The notes beneath the pieces are model-generated. The model ran no database searches. It worked only from the letters and a program-made list of their open reading frames with translations, and was not told the DNA's origin. Positions 17,485-27,561 of a stretch of DNA of 64,000 nt are shown here, in pieces. The stretch comes from Marinilabiliaceae bacterium (GTDB lineage: Bacteria; Bacteroidota; Bacteroidia; Bacteroidales; Marinilabiliaceae): positions 310,001-374,000 of the forward strand of contig JAFGBR010000050.1 in assembly GCA_016933045.1 (NCBI GenBank), written 5' to 3'. The position numbers were made by a program, and so were the translations under genes. Every line of letters begins with the position of its first letter. The stretch's first letter is position 1.

Positions 17485-19509
17485 TTATTTTAACATCTCT
17501 AAAACCTGATTAAACACATTTTCACCTGTAAAACCAAATTTTTGATCCAAAACAGAATATGGAGCTGAATATCCAAACGATTCCAATCCCCAAACTTTAC
17601 CATTTGCACCAACTAAACCTTCAAGTGTAACAGGCAAACCAGCAGTCATACCAAAAACAGGAACCCCTTGTGGAATAACTTCATTTTGATATTCTTTTGA
17701 CTGATTACGGAATAATCCCTCTGAAATTACCGATACAATTTGAATATTTAAAGACTTCTTCTCTTTCAATAATTTTGCTCCTTCAACTAATGTACTTACT
17801 TCAGAACCACTTGCCAATAATACTACATCAGGCTTACCAACAGGTTTTTCAACAATATAAGCACCTTTTTTAGCTGCTAAAGCAACTTGGTAACTACTAC
17901 CGGGAAGATTTGTAATATTTTGACGTGATAAAATCAAAGCCGTTGGTGTAGATGTATTATTAAGTGCCATTTCCCAAGCCACTGTAGTTTCCTCACAATC
18001 AGCAGGGCGCAACACCAAAGTACTATTTTGTCCATGATGGTTTTTTAATTTTTCCATCAAACGGATTTGAGCCTCTTGCTCAACCGGCTGATGAGTAGGC
18101 CCATCTTCTCCAACACGGAAAGCATCATGTGTCCACACATATTTAACTGGTAATTGCATCAATGCTGCCATACGAACAGCAGGCTTCATATAATCGCTGA
18201 AAACGAAAAATGTACCACATACAGGAATTACACCTCCATGCAATGCCATTCCATTTGCAATTGCTGCCATTGTTAACTCAGCAACTCCAATTTGTAAGAA
18301 AGATCCTGAGAAATCGCCTTTAGTAAAAGCTGTTGTCTTTTTAAGAAAACCATCTGTCTTATCAGAGTTGGCAAGGTCGGCCGACATAACAATCATATTC
18401 TCAATTTTACCTGCAAATTCTGCCAATACTGTTGCAGATGCTGCTCGGGTAGCTGAATTAGCCTTTTGAGAAATTTTACTAAAATCAAAATCAGATATTT
18501 TACCCGAAATAAAACTATTCAATTTCGCAGCCAATTCGGGGTTACCCCTTTCCCATGCTACTTGTTCAGCTTTTTTTGCAGCTACATATTTAGCCTTCTC
18601 TTCATGTGTTTTTTTAATAAAGTCAGCTACATCAGGAAAAATAACAAAAGGATTTTTAGGGTCACCTCCTAAATTTTCAATTGTTTTTTCTAATGATGCT
18701 CCAGCTTCACCAAGAGGCATACCATGAGTCGAAACCTGACGCTCATAGCTTCCACCATCGGCAGTCATAGCTCCTTTGCCCATAATTGTTTTACCAATTA
18801 TTAATGATGGCTTATCTTTTTCAGACTGAGCTTTTTTCAATGCTTCCCTAATTTGAACCGGATCATTCCCTTCTATCGTTGTTACAGCCCATCCCCAGCT
18901 TTCATACTTCTTTGCAGTATCTTCAACAGTTACAGCATTACATTTTGTTGATAATTGAATATCATTTGAATCATAAAACATAATCAAATTATTCAACCCT
19001 AAATATCCTGCAATACGACCTGCTCCTTGTGATATTTCTTCCTGAACACCACCATCAGAAATAAAAGCATAAGTTTTATGACTCATCCATTCTCCAAAAC
19101 GACTTACCAAAAAGCGCTCAGCAATAGCTGCTCCTATAGCCATTGTATGTCCCTGTCCTAATGGACCTGATGTATTTTCAACACCACGAGACGGTTCAAC
19201 TTCGGGATGACCAGGTGTTGGACTATCCCACTGACGAAAATTTGAAACTTCGTCCATAGTATATGTCCCTGTCAATGCTAAAGTTGAATATAACATTGGT
19301 GACATGTGACCTGGATCTAAAAAGAAACGATCACGAAAAAACCATTTTCTATCTGATGGATCGTAATTTAAAAATTCACCAAACAATACACTCATAAAAT
19401 CGGCACCTCCCATAGCCCCACCCGGGTGACCTGATTTGGCTTTTTCTACCATCGAAGCCGACAAAATACGAATATTATCTGCAGCTCTTGTTAAGATTTT
19501 GTTATCCAT
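17485..19509 (-). CDS. tkt: Transketolase
   Basis: Transfers two-carbon ketol units between sugar phosphates using thiamine diphosphate (pentose phosphate pathway). The 674-residue single chain has all three domains: the N-terminal cofactor half (SGHPGGAMGGADF, LDPGHMSPMLY, SDGGVQEEISQGAGRIAGYL), the middle domain (GVAELTMAAIANGMALHGG, THDAFRVGEDGPTHQPVEQ) and the C-terminal domain (ASGSEVSTLVEGAKLL). Length is normal for the family. It is a single gene, divergent from pdxB across 274 bases; erythrose 4-phosphate, a substrate and product of transketolase, is also the start of the PdxB pathway. Confidence 0.96.
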   Translation of the reverse strand: MDNKILTRAADNIRILSASMVEKAKSGHPGGAMGGADFMSVLFGEFLNYDPSDRKWFFRDRFFLDPGHMSPMLYSTLALTGTYTMDEVSNFRQWDSPTPGHPEVEPSRGVENTSGPLGQGHTMAIGAAIAERFLVSRFGEWMSHKTYAFISDGGVQEEISQGAGRIAGYLGLNNLIMFYDSNDIQLSTKCNAVTVEDTAKKYESWGWAVTTIEGNDPVQIREALKKAQSEKDKPSLIIGKTIMGKGAMTADGGSYERQVSTHGMPLGEAGASLEKTIENLGGDPKNPFVIFPDVADFIKKTHEEKAKYVAAKKAEQVAWERGNPELAAKLNSFISGKISDFDFSKISQKANSATRAASATVLAEFAGKIENMIVMSADLANSDKTDGFLKKTTAFTKGDFSGSFLQIGVAELTMAAIANGMALHGGVIPVCGTFFVFSDYMKPAVRMAALMQLPVKYVWTHDAFRVGEDGPTHQPVEQEAQIRLMEKLKNHHGQNSTLVLRPADCEETTVAWEMALNNTSTPTALILSRQNITNLPGSSYQVALAAKKGAYIVEKPVGKPDVVLLASGSEVSTLVEGAKLLKEKKSLNIQIVSVISEGLFRNQSKEYQNEVIPQGVPVFGMTAGLPVTLEGLVGANGKVWGLESFGYSAPYSVLDQKFGFTGENVFNQVLEMLK

Positions 19510-19603
19510 TACATTAACTAGTTATATGATTTTAAAATATTAATTTATACCCTCAATAATCATCAAAAAACTGAAAATCAATTTTTGGAGTTGTAAAAAT
19601 AAA

Positions 19604-19611
19604 CAAATTTA
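19604..19611 (-). promoter_or_regulatory. Possible -7 box (TAAATTTG, minus strand) for tkt
   Basis: Matches TAnnTTTG in the 274-base tkt/pdxB divergent region, about 95 bases upstream of the tkt ATG. No clear -33 element is seen. Confidence 0.3.
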
Positions 19612-19783
19612 TTGTGGACAGTATGGAAAATTGTTGACACTTTTTTAAATTTTATTTATTTACTCATTTGATCTACAACACCATGACAAAATCATTAGTC
19701 CACTTAACATTTTTTTCATCAAAATAAGTTAATTTAAAGCTTAAATAAGAAACTAATGAACCACTAAATATATATTACAACAA

Positions 19784-20923
19784 ATGAAAATTATAAGTGA
19801 CGATAAAATTCCATTTTTAAAAGGCATTCTTGAACCTTTTGCAGAAGTTATCTATCTCCCGGGTTCAAAAACCACCCCCGAAATTGTTGCAGACGCTGAT
19901 GCAATAATTACCCGAACCAGAACTAAATGCAACCAATCTCTTTTAGAAAATTCTAAAGTAAAATTTATTGGGACTGCCACAATTGGTTTTGACCATATAG
20001 ACACAAACTGGGTAGAAAGAAATGGTATAACCTGGACAAATTCACCAGGCTGTAACTCTGGTTCGGTGAAACAATATATTGCAGCCGCACTAGCTCAACT
20101 ATCACAAGAAAAAGGGATAAAGCTTGAAGGAAAAAACATTGGAATTGTAGGAGTTGGAAATGTAGGTTCAAAAATTGCAATTGTTGCCCAGGCTTTTGGA
20201 ATGAAGGTATTACTCAATGATCCACCACGACAAAGAAATGAAGGTGGAAATTTTGTTTCACTCGAAAAAATAGTTACTGAATCAGATCTCATAACCTTTC
20301 ATGTGCCTTTAATCAAAACCGGCATAGACAAAACACTTCATCTTCTTAACAACCAGTTAATTGAAAAAATGAAGAAGGGTGTTATTATTATCAACTCATC
20401 ACGTGGTGAAGTAACTAAAACAGAATCACTATTAGAAGGATTAAAAAAAGGAATTATTTCTGAAGCAATTATTGATGTTTGGGAAAATGAACCGGAAATT
20501 AACATTGAACTTCTCAAAAATTCATTTATAGCTACTCCACACATCGCAGGCTATTCACTCGATGGTAAGGCAAATGGAACCTCAATGGTAATTCAAGCTT
20601 TAAGTAAAAAATTTAATCTGCCTTTAAAAAATTGGTATCCAAATAACATCCCAATTCCTCCAGATTATAATCTGTTTTTAAATTGCAAACAACTTACAAA
20701 CGAACAAGCAATATCAAAAATTATTTTACACACTTATCCGATAAGAAGAGATGATAATACTTTACGTAATAGTATTAAAACTTTTGAAACTCAACGTGGC
20801 AACTACCCCTTACGTCGTGAATTTGGTGTATATCAGCTAAATTTAAATAATGCGTCTGACTCTTTAATTACAAAATTAAAACATATTGGATTCAACCAAA
20901 TCAAAAATACCCCTTCTGATTAA
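19784..20923 (+). CDS. pdxB: 4-phosphoerythronate dehydrogenase PdxB
   Basis: Oxidises 4-phosphoerythronate in DXP-dependent pyridoxal phosphate synthesis. The 379-residue protein is a D-2-hydroxyacid dehydrogenase: N-terminal KIISDDKIPFLKGIL and ATIGFDHIDTNW, the PdxB-typical NSPGCNSGSVKQYI, the NAD-binding IGIVGVGNVGSKIA near residue 122, the catalytic Arg in NSSRGEV, Glu in DVWENEPEI and His in ATPHIAGYS. A PdxB-type C-terminal extension follows. Its last codons overlap the convergent PAP2-like gene by four bases. pdxH, the last step of the same pathway, lies about 9.5 kb away. Confidence 0.92.
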   Translation: MKIISDDKIPFLKGILEPFAEVIYLPGSKTTPEIVADADAIITRTRTKCNQSLLENSKVKFIGTATIGFDHIDTNWVERNGITWTNSPGCNSGSVKQYIAAALAQLSQEKGIKLEGKNIGIVGVGNVGSKIAIVAQAFGMKVLLNDPPRQRNEGGNFVSLEKIVTESDLITFHVPLIKTGIDKTLHLLNNQLIEKMKKGVIIINSSRGEVTKTESLLEGLKKGIISEAIIDVWENEPEINIELLKNSFIATPHIAGYSLDGKANGTSMVIQALSKKFNLPLKNWYPNNIPIPPDYNLFLNCKQLTNEQAISKIILHTYPIRRDDNTLRNSIKTFETQRGNYPLRREFGVYQLNLNNASDSLITKLKHIGFNQIKNTPSD

Positions 20924-20934
20924 AGTAGGGGTAT
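20903..20934 (-). terminator. Probable terminator of the PAP2-like gene, inside the pdxB 3' end
   Basis: ATACCCC/GGGGTAT (20907-20913 with 20928-20934), 14-base loop. On the minus strand it is followed by five T (20903-20907). It overlaps the stop codons of both convergent genes. Confidence 0.5.
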
Positions 20935-21525
20935 TATTCCCACTAAAAAGAACCCTAAAAAAAAGCCTGCAAAAACCTGTAAAGGTGTATGTGCATTCAA
21001 ATATAAACGCGATGCTCCTACAATACCTGAAATTACAATTAGAGTTATTATTACAACAGAAATTCCTAATCCCATACTAATCGATAATGCAACAATTGCG
21101 CCGGTAATGCCTCCAATTCCTATCATGTGCAAACTTATTTTCCACCATAAAGTAATAATCAGTGATAAATACAAAGCCAATAATGATCCTAAAATAAACT
21201 TATATAAAAATAATGGCAAATGAAGTTTTTTCAATATCAGATACCCCAAAAAATAAAAGACTCCTGTAAAAAAAACCAGTATTATTCTTTCGCGGTTTGA
21301 TTCCAATCTAAACGTTTTTATAAAATTTAACTGCCTAAATAAAATTAACATTGTTAATGGCAGTGCACAACTCGAAGCAAATATAATTGCATAAATCATA
21401 CTTCTGTGCCCTAATGAAATAAAAGAAATATGAGTTCCCGAATTGAATATTAAAAAAAATCCATATAACGGCATTAACATTGGATGAAATAATACCGAAG
21501 CCGAAACTGATAATAGTTTAATCAT
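20920..21525 (-). CDS. PAP2-like integral membrane protein, incomplete phosphatase motifs
   Basis: A 201-residue protein with about six hydrophobic segments. The tail SRLYLNAHTPLQVFAGF matches PAP2 motif 3 (SR-x5-H-x3-D) except that the final Asp is Gln. Motif 2 is reduced to LHMIGIGG and the Lys-x6-Arg-Pro of motif 1 is not seen. Intact PAP2 enzymes remove phosphate from lipid phosphates such as undecaprenyl diphosphate; this one may have lost or changed that activity. It starts one base after the stop of the upstream rpoN gene, so the two are probably one operon. Confidence 0.7.
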   Translation of the reverse strand: MIKLLSVSASVLFHPMLMPLYGFFLIFNSGTHISFISLGHRSMIYAIIFASSCALPLTMLILFRQLNFIKTFRLESNRERIILVFFTGVFYFLGYLILKKLHLPLFLYKFILGSLLALYLSLIITLWWKISLHMIGIGGITGAIVALSISMGLGISVVIITLIVISGIVGASRLYLNAHTPLQVFAGFFLGFFLVGIIPLL

Positions 21526-21526
21526 A

Positions 21527-22969
21527 TTATATTTCTTTTCGAAGACGTGCCACTGGAATATTCAACTGCTCTCTGTACTTTGCAACAGTACGTCGTGCTA
21601 TATTATAAGACTTTTCCTTTAAAATAACTGCCAGTTGATCATCGGTAAGAGGTTTGCGTTTATCTTCATTTTCAATGCATTCTTCAAGTATCTTTTTTAT
21701 CTCACGAGTACTTACTTCTTCACCACTATCGGTTTGCATCCCCTCAGAAAAAAAATACTTTAAAGGAAATATCCCAAAATGTGTTTGAATATATTTACTA
21801 TTCGAAACTCTCGATATTGTGCTTATATCTAAATTTGTCTTCTCCGCAATATCTTTCAAAATCATTGGTTTAAGCTTCGTTTCATCACCTTCCAAAAAAT
21901 ACTCTTCCTGATACTCTAAAATAGCATTCATAACTAATAGCAAAGTATTCTGACGTTGTTTTATTGCATCTATAAACCATTTTGCCGAATCTAACTTCTG
22001 CTTAACAAACATAACAGCTTCTTTCTGATCTTTTGTATGATTCTTTTTATTACTGCTATAATTCTCAAGCATATCTGAATAGGTATTACTTATTCTTAAT
22101 TCAGGTATATTTCGCGAATTAAGCGATAGTTTTAATCGTTCTTCTTCAATTTCTAAAATAAAATCGGGAATTATATGCTGAACAGTTTTACTTAATGGAT
22201 TACTATAAGAACTACCTGGCTTTGGATTTAACTTTAATATCTCTTCCATAGCCTCTTTCAAATCAGACTCATCAATATGCAAACGTTTCAATATTTTATC
22301 AAAATGCTTTTTTGTAAACTCTTCAAAATTATATTTAATAATATTATGTGCTCTTTCTACAATTGGATCATTAATATCCTTACGCCTTATCTGCAATAGC
22401 AAACACTCCTGCAAATCGCGAGCTCCAATTCCTGCAGGGTCAAAATCCTGTATAATTTCAAGAACCTCAAGTGCATCTTTCTCATCAACCTCTAGCCCTT
22501 GAGAAAACGCAATATCATCTATTATTTCATCAACCTCACGTCTTAAATAACCATCTTCATCAATATTACCAATAATATATTCAGCTATAATCAATTGATT
22601 TTCATTAAGAACCCTTAAACCCAATTGAGATTCAAGATGCTCATAAAAACTAGTCCCATTAGAAAAAGGGATATCTTCATGCTTATCGTCTTTAGAATAG
22701 TTTCGTTCTTGAAGTTTATAGGCTGGGATATCATCATTTTGCAAATAATCATCTATAGATAATTCATCTTTCTCGACACTCTCTTCTGGAACATCTGACT
22801 CATCATTATCAGAAGATAACTGCTCAAATTCCAACACAGGATTCTCTTCCATTTCCTGCTTAATTCGCTGTTCAAGCTGCATTGTTGGAATTTCAAGTAA
22901 CTTAATCACCTGAATTTGCAAAGGTGATAATTTTTGAAGCAGTTTTTGTTGTAACGTTTGTTTTAACAT
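21527..22969 (-). CDS. rpoN: RNA polymerase sigma-54 factor
   Basis: Directs RNA polymerase to -24/-12 promoters, which need an enhancer-binding ATPase. The 480-residue protein has the N-terminal Gln/Leu-rich activator region (LKQTLQQKLLQKLSPLQIQVIKLLEIPT), an acidic region II (about residues 50-100), the core-binding region (DPAGIGARDLQECLLLQI), the helix-turn-helix and the C-terminal RpoN box ARRTVAKYRE near residue 459. Normal length for the family. The PAP2-like gene follows directly. I found no sigma-54 activator gene in the window. Confidence 0.96.
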   Translation of the reverse strand: MLKQTLQQKLLQKLSPLQIQVIKLLEIPTMQLEQRIKQEMEENPVLEFEQLSSDNDESDVPEESVEKDELSIDDYLQNDDIPAYKLQERNYSKDDKHEDIPFSNGTSFYEHLESQLGLRVLNENQLIIAEYIIGNIDEDGYLRREVDEIIDDIAFSQGLEVDEKDALEVLEIIQDFDPAGIGARDLQECLLLQIRRKDINDPIVERAHNIIKYNFEEFTKKHFDKILKRLHIDESDLKEAMEEILKLNPKPGSSYSNPLSKTVQHIIPDFILEIEEERLKLSLNSRNIPELRISNTYSDMLENYSSNKKNHTKDQKEAVMFVKQKLDSAKWFIDAIKQRQNTLLLVMNAILEYQEEYFLEGDETKLKPMILKDIAEKTNLDISTISRVSNSKYIQTHFGIFPLKYFFSEGMQTDSGEEVSTREIKKILEECIENEDKRKPLTDDQLAVILKEKSYNIARRTVAKYREQLNIPVARLRKEI

Positions 22970-23100
22970 CTTAATTTCTTACTAACACAATTCATTTTGT
23001 TAAAAAACAACTATAACATAAGGTGAATAATACTATAATAATTGTAATAACTTATTAACAAATATTTAATAATAAAGGTTACACTATGGCATCAAAAAAA

Positions 23101-24540
23101 TTAAAAATTTGCATTTAGAGGTGTTCGGGGAAAAGGAATAACATCCCTAATATTGTTCATCCCGGTTACAAACAACATAAAACGTTCAAAGCCCAAACCA
23201 AACCCACTATGAGGAACTGATCCAAACCTACGTGTATCTAAATACCACCACATTTCATTAACCGGAATATTTACCTCTTTCATTCGTGCTATCAACTTTT
23301 CATAATTCTCTTCACGTTGCGACCCCCCAACTATTTCTCCTATCTGAGGAAATAATATATCCATTGCCCTTACAGTTTCACCATCATCATTTTGTTTCAT
23401 ATAAAAAGCTTTTATCGACTTTGGATAATCGGTTAAAATAACAGGTTTTTTAAAATGTTTTTCAACTAAATATCGTTCATGTTCACTTTGCAAATCGGAT
23501 CCAAAACCCTCAATAACATACTTAAACTGACCATTTTTGTTTGCTTTACAATTTTTTAATATTTTTATGGCTTCGCTATATGTCAACCTCTCAAACTCAT
23601 TAATTAAAACAAAATTTAACTTCTGCATCAACTCCATTGCTCTTTCTTCGACCTTTTTTCCACTTTCTTCTTCAATTAAACGTTTACTAAGAAACTGCAA
23701 ATCATCATTGCAATTGTCCAATGCATATTTAATCAAATACTTAAGAAATTCTTCTGCCAAATCCATGTTATCCTCTAACTCATAAAAAGCCATCTCAGGC
23801 TCAATCATCCAAAACTCGGCCAAATGACGCGAAGTATTAGAATTCTCTGCCCTAAAAGTAGGTCCAAATGTATAAATATCAGATAGTGCCATAGCTGCCA
23901 ACTCGCCCTCTAATTGACCTGATACCGTTAAATTTGTCGATTTACCAAAAAAATCCTTTGAATAATCAACCAATCCAACTTCATTTCTTGGCAGCTTTTC
24001 TAAATCAAGTGTTGTAACCCTAAACATTTCCCCTGCTCCTTCGGCATCTGATGACGTAATTATAGGGGTATGAATATTCACAAATCCTTTTGACGAAAAA
24101 AAATGATGTACTGCATAAATCATTGAATGGCGAATACGTGCTATTGCACTAAAAGTACTTGTACGAAAACGTAAATGGGCTATTTCACGCAAAAATTCCA
24201 ATGAATGTTTTTTTGGCTGAAGTGGATACTCATTAACGTCACATTCGCCTATAATTAATAATTCGGAAGCATGTAATTCTATATTTTGACCACTTCCCAT
24301 CGACTCAAAAAGCTTACCTTTTATCGAAATAGATGCCCCTGTTACAACTCTTTTTAAATCACTCTCTTCAAATTTATCAACCTCAATAACAATTTGCAAA
24401 TTATGAATTGTCGAACCATCATTTAGGGCAACAAAGTTTATTTGCTTATTCCCTCTTTTTGTACGTACCCAGCCTTTAACCAAAACCTCAGTTCCAAATA
24501 ACTGAGAAGAGATTATCTCTGATATTTTTTTTCGTTTCAT
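23101..24540 (-). CDS. asnS: Asparagine--tRNA ligase
   Basis: Charges tRNA-Asn with asparagine. The 479-residue class IIb synthetase has the N-terminal OB anticodon-binding domain ([24 protein letters not shown], quoted in two parts: residues 18-30 and 31-41), motif 2 ([20 protein letters not shown]) and motif 3 ([12 protein letters not shown]). The FRAENS-ntsRHLAEF signature separates it from AspS. Single gene with its own intergenic spaces of 131 and 188 bases. Confidence 0.96.
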   Translation of the reverse strand: MKRKKISEIISSQLFGTEVLVKGWVRTKRGNKQINFVALNDGSTIHNLQIVIEVDKFEESDLKRVVTGASISIKGKLFESMGSGQNIELHASELLIIGECDVNEYPLQPKKHSLEFLREIAHLRFRTSTFSAIARIRHSMIYAVHHFFSSKGFVNIHTPIITSSDAEGAGEMFRVTTLDLEKLPRNEVGLVDYSKDFFGKSTNLTVSGQLEGELAAMALSDIYTFGPTFRAENSNTSRHLAEFWMIEPEMAFYELEDNMDLAEEFLKYLIKYALDNCNDDLQFLSKRLIEEESGKKVEERAMELMQKLNFVLINEFERLTYSEAIKILKNCKANKNGQFKYVIEGFGSDLQSEHERYLVEKHFKKPVILTDYPKSIKAFYMKQNDDGETVRAMDILFPQIGEIVGGSQREENYEKLIARMKEVNIPVNEMWWYLDTRRFGSVPHSGFGLGFERFMLFVTGMNNIRDVIPFPRTPLNANF

Positions 24541-24628
24541 CCGTATTTCTGATTAGAAAATCATTTTCATTTAATACTAAATCCACAAACAATTTCCTTA
24601 GTTATAATATAAACATTATTATTCTTTA

Positions 24629-24636
24629 CAAAAATA
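24629..24636 (-). promoter_or_regulatory. Possible -7 box (TATTTTTG, minus strand) for asnS
   Basis: Matches TAnnTTTG about 90 bases upstream of the asnS ATG, between it and the terminator of the preceding gene. A weak TTG at 24652-24654 (minus strand) is 15 bases further upstream. Confidence 0.35.
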
Positions 24637-24664
24637 CTTAAAGTATTTAGGCAATTACATTTTA

Positions 24665-24715
24665 TTATAATCAAAAGCCGGAAATAATTAATTTATTTCC
24701 GGCTTTTGATTATAA
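24665..24715 (-). terminator. Long perfect-stem terminator of the secreted protein gene
   Basis: A 23-bp uninterrupted stem (24665-24687 with 24693-24715) around five bases; core GCCGGAAATAA/TTATTTCCGGC followed on the minus strand by TTTTGATTATAATAAA. It lies 13 bases past the stop at 24729. Confidence 0.85.
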
Positions 24716-24728
24716 CCTATTAAATTAC

Positions 24729-25514
24729 CTATTTTTTTGTAAACTGATCCATTTTATTATCATAATTAATATAATACTTCCCTTTCTGAATGCCACTTAC
24801 TTTTACACTTTCACCATATCCCTTAAAAACAATTCCCCCATATTCATCATATATTTCGTACATTGTAGGCCCTGAAAAAGTAATTATATCATCAACTCTT
24901 TTAGGTTCAAAAGTAATTTCAGGAGTAACTGATAATGTTCCTATCTCTTTCGAATATCGTGCTTGGTTTTTAAAATCTACCTGCTTAATTCTAAATCGAT
25001 TATCACCAGCATGTAAACGAACTGTTGTAGAATAACTATTTGAACCTTGTGTACCTAATCCTTCTACCTCTCCAACTCTTATCCATTTATTCCAACGAAA
25101 TTGTTCTACAATATATGGCAGTTTACCTGATTCATTCGATGCTGTCCATTTTAATTTATTTCCTTCTACTTTCATTTGATCAATCTTAAAAGTAGCTCGG
25201 GAATATAATACTTCAGGATTTAACACTTTGGGCAAACAATCCTCTTTATACCTTATATTTACAATTACATTTTCTCCAATTGCAAAATTGTAAACAGATA
25301 AATCTATTTCAAAAGCACTTGAATTTATTTCATCAGTAGTCGTTAACCCGTTAACGGTAACTTCATAAATGCAAAAACCTACACCTGATGATGCGAAAGG
25401 GTTTTTAACATATAAATTTTCTCCTTGAAATGTTCCTTTTAAAACCATCTCTCCGGACAAAGCGGTGCTAATTATAGCAACGAAGGAAATACCTAATAGT
25501 AGAAGTCGCTTCAT
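24729..25514 (-). CDS. Secreted protein of unknown function
   Basis: No specific family recognised. The 261-residue product has a signal peptide (MKRLLLLGISFVAIISTALS) and an all-beta look, with segments resembling fibronectin-like or carbohydrate-binding sandwich folds (KVEGNKLKWTASNESG, RLHAGDNRFRIKQVDF) and a short C-terminal domain resembling T9SS-style tails (TMYEIYDEYGGIVFKGYGES), though a true sorting signature is not clear. ATG 25514 directly precedes the signal peptide; a further nine codons upstream are open. Single gene, closed by a strong terminator. Confidence 0.6.
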   Translation of the reverse strand: MKRLLLLGISFVAIISTALSGEMVLKGTFQGENLYVKNPFASSGVGFCIYEVTVNGLTTTDEINSSAFEIDLSVYNFAIGENVIVNIRYKEDCLPKVLNPEVLYSRATFKIDQMKVEGNKLKWTASNESGKLPYIVEQFRWNKWIRVGEVEGLGTQGSNSYSTTVRLHAGDNRFRIKQVDFKNQARYSKEIGTLSVTPEITFEPKRVDDIITFSGPTMYEIYDEYGGIVFKGYGESVKVSGIQKGKYYINYDNKMDQFTKK

Positions 25515-25638
25515 GAAATTTTTATTATTACGAATATGCAATTTAAAAAAACATAATTAACCAAACAAAAAAACTAACTATCTTAACCTTAAAAATACAC
25601 TATTTTTGAAAAAGATTTGATCAATGAAACATAAATCT

Positions 25639-27516
25639 TTATGGATTGATCCAATCTCCATTTTCTTTTATCAAATTTATCAATTCATTTAAAGCATCTT
25701 TTTCAGGTATATTCTTTTTCATTGCCTCTTTTTGTTTATATAAAGTAACCCTTTCCGGACCTGATCCAACATATCCATAATCGGCATCTGCCATCTCTCC
25801 AATTCCATTTATTACACAACCCATTACTGCAATTTTCAGATTCTTCAAATGTGAAGTCTGCTTCTTAACTGCTGATGTCACTTCTTGTAAATTAAACAAT
25901 GTTCGTCCACAACCTGGACACGATATATATTCTGTTTTACTAAAACGAACTCTTGTTGCCTGTAATATATTAAATTGGGTAGAAAGTACATCTATTGTTT
26001 TTTGATTTTTATTCACAACAAAAAATCCATCGGCTAAACCATCTAAAAACAATAATCCGCCATCTACTGCTGCTTTTATTTGAAAAGACTCTAAAACAAA
26101 ATCATCATATATATTTTTTATTACAATCGGATTTTTTACAAATGCATTATCTAATTGTAATATAAATGCCCTATGTTCATAAACTCGTTGAATTTCACTT
26201 TCAACAACAATTACTGTTAAAGGCGACTTCTTTAACCATTCAATAACATCTTCTGTTAGTTGTGAATACTTTAAAACCAAAAAATTAACATAACCAACAT
26301 CAGCCTGTGTATAATTAGCTAAGGTATATAATGGATAGCTGTTTTTTCGATTCTCTATTTCATTATATACAATACTATCACATATTACACTTATTTTTTC
26401 AGAAATACTATTAATATATTTTTTGTTATTACAATATATATAATCGGGTACAAAACCATTGTTAAATTCAAAACTTTCAAATTCATTTATTTGATGAATT
26501 ACTATTGGTGAATTTTTTCCACCAATATTTATTATACTATAAGAATCTCTTTTATTATAATTAAAAGGACTATAAGATTTAAATTCAATCGGCTTAATTG
26601 ATAATTTACCCTTCAATGTTTTAACATATTCAATAATAAAACGTGCCACTCCAATCTCTCTTTCAGGTTCTTCTGTAAGTGATACGCGAATTGTATCTCC
26701 TAATCCATCTACTAATAAAGCACCAATTCCGACAGCTGATTTAATTCTGCCATCTTCTCCCTCTCCGGCTTCTGTTACTCCCAAATGCAATGGATAACTC
26801 ATCCCTTCTTCATTCATTCGGGCAACTAGTAAACGCACCGTATGAACCATTATTCTTGTATTTGAAGATTTTATACTTAAAACTATATTTTCAAAATCAT
26901 TTTCAGAACAAATTCTTAAATACTCCATACATGACTCTACCATTCCCTCAGGTGTATCTCCATATTTACTCATAATCCGATCTGATAATGATCCATGATT
27001 GCAACCAATACGTATTGCAGTATTTTTGTCCTTACATACTTGTAAAAATGGTATAAATTTTTCCTTTATCTTTTTTATTCCTTCATTCCAATTTTCCTCA
27101 TCAAACCCTATAGATCTGTATTTTTTTACTCCTTCAACAAAATTTCCCGGATTAATACGTACTTTTTCTACTAATTGTGCTGCAATAATTGCAGCCTGCG
27201 GATTAAAATGGACATCAGCAACTAATGGTGTAGTATATCCTTTTTTAACTAGTCCCATCTTAATATTATTAAGATTTTGGGCTTCACGACGACCTTGAGT
27301 AGTTAACCTTACTATTTCACCGCCCTCTTCTATTATTCTAATTGCCTGTTCAACTGAATCATTTGTATCTAAAGTATTTGTAGTTGTCATTGACTGAATT
27401 CGAATTGGATTATTTCCTCCAATGGCCAAAATTCCAACTTTTACCTCTTTTGTTTTTCTTCTTTTATATTGAAACAATGATTCACAAAACACCATTTGAC
27501 TCTCTGTCTTATCCAT
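25639..27516 (-). CDS. ispG: 4-hydroxy-3-methylbut-2-enyl diphosphate synthase IspG, long form
   Basis: Catalyses the penultimate step of the DXP isoprenoid pathway with a [4Fe-4S] cluster. The 625-residue protein has the TIM-barrel half (PIRIQSMTTTNTLDTNDSV, VADVHFNPQAA, VRINPGNF), an insertion of about 250 residues typical of Bacteroidota/Chlamydia/plant IspG, and the cluster domain with Cys in CPGCGRTLFNLQEV and MGCVINGIGEMADADYGYVG. The shorter E. coli type lacks the insertion. It lies 45 bases downstream of a histidine kinase gene. A polyprenyl synthase of the same pathway is at 58445. Confidence 0.95.
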   Translation of the reverse strand: MDKTESQMVFCESLFQYKRRKTKEVKVGILAIGGNNPIRIQSMTTTNTLDTNDSVEQAIRIIEEGGEIVRLTTQGRREAQNLNNIKMGLVKKGYTTPLVADVHFNPQAAIIAAQLVEKVRINPGNFVEGVKKYRSIGFDEENWNEGIKKIKEKFIPFLQVCKDKNTAIRIGCNHGSLSDRIMSKYGDTPEGMVESCMEYLRICSENDFENIVLSIKSSNTRIMVHTVRLLVARMNEEGMSYPLHLGVTEAGEGEDGRIKSAVGIGALLVDGLGDTIRVSLTEEPEREIGVARFIIEYVKTLKGKLSIKPIEFKSYSPFNYNKRDSYSIINIGGKNSPIVIHQINEFESFEFNNGFVPDYIYCNNKKYINSISEKISVICDSIVYNEIENRKNSYPLYTLANYTQADVGYVNFLVLKYSQLTEDVIEWLKKSPLTVIVVESEIQRVYEHRAFILQLDNAFVKNPIVIKNIYDDFVLESFQIKAAVDGGLLFLDGLADGFFVVNKNQKTIDVLSTQFNILQATRVRFSKTEYISCPGCGRTLFNLQEVTSAVKKQTSHLKNLKIAVMGCVINGIGEMADADYGYVGSGPERVTLYKQKEAMKKNIPEKDALNELINLIKENGDWINP

Positions 27517-27561
27517 AAATTTTTGAATTTCATTACAAAAATAAGAATAAATCTATATTCT

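Noticed and set aside
25601-25608. Plus-strand TATTTTTG as a promoter
   Set aside because: No plus-strand gene follows; such a box is expected by chance in AT-rich DNA.
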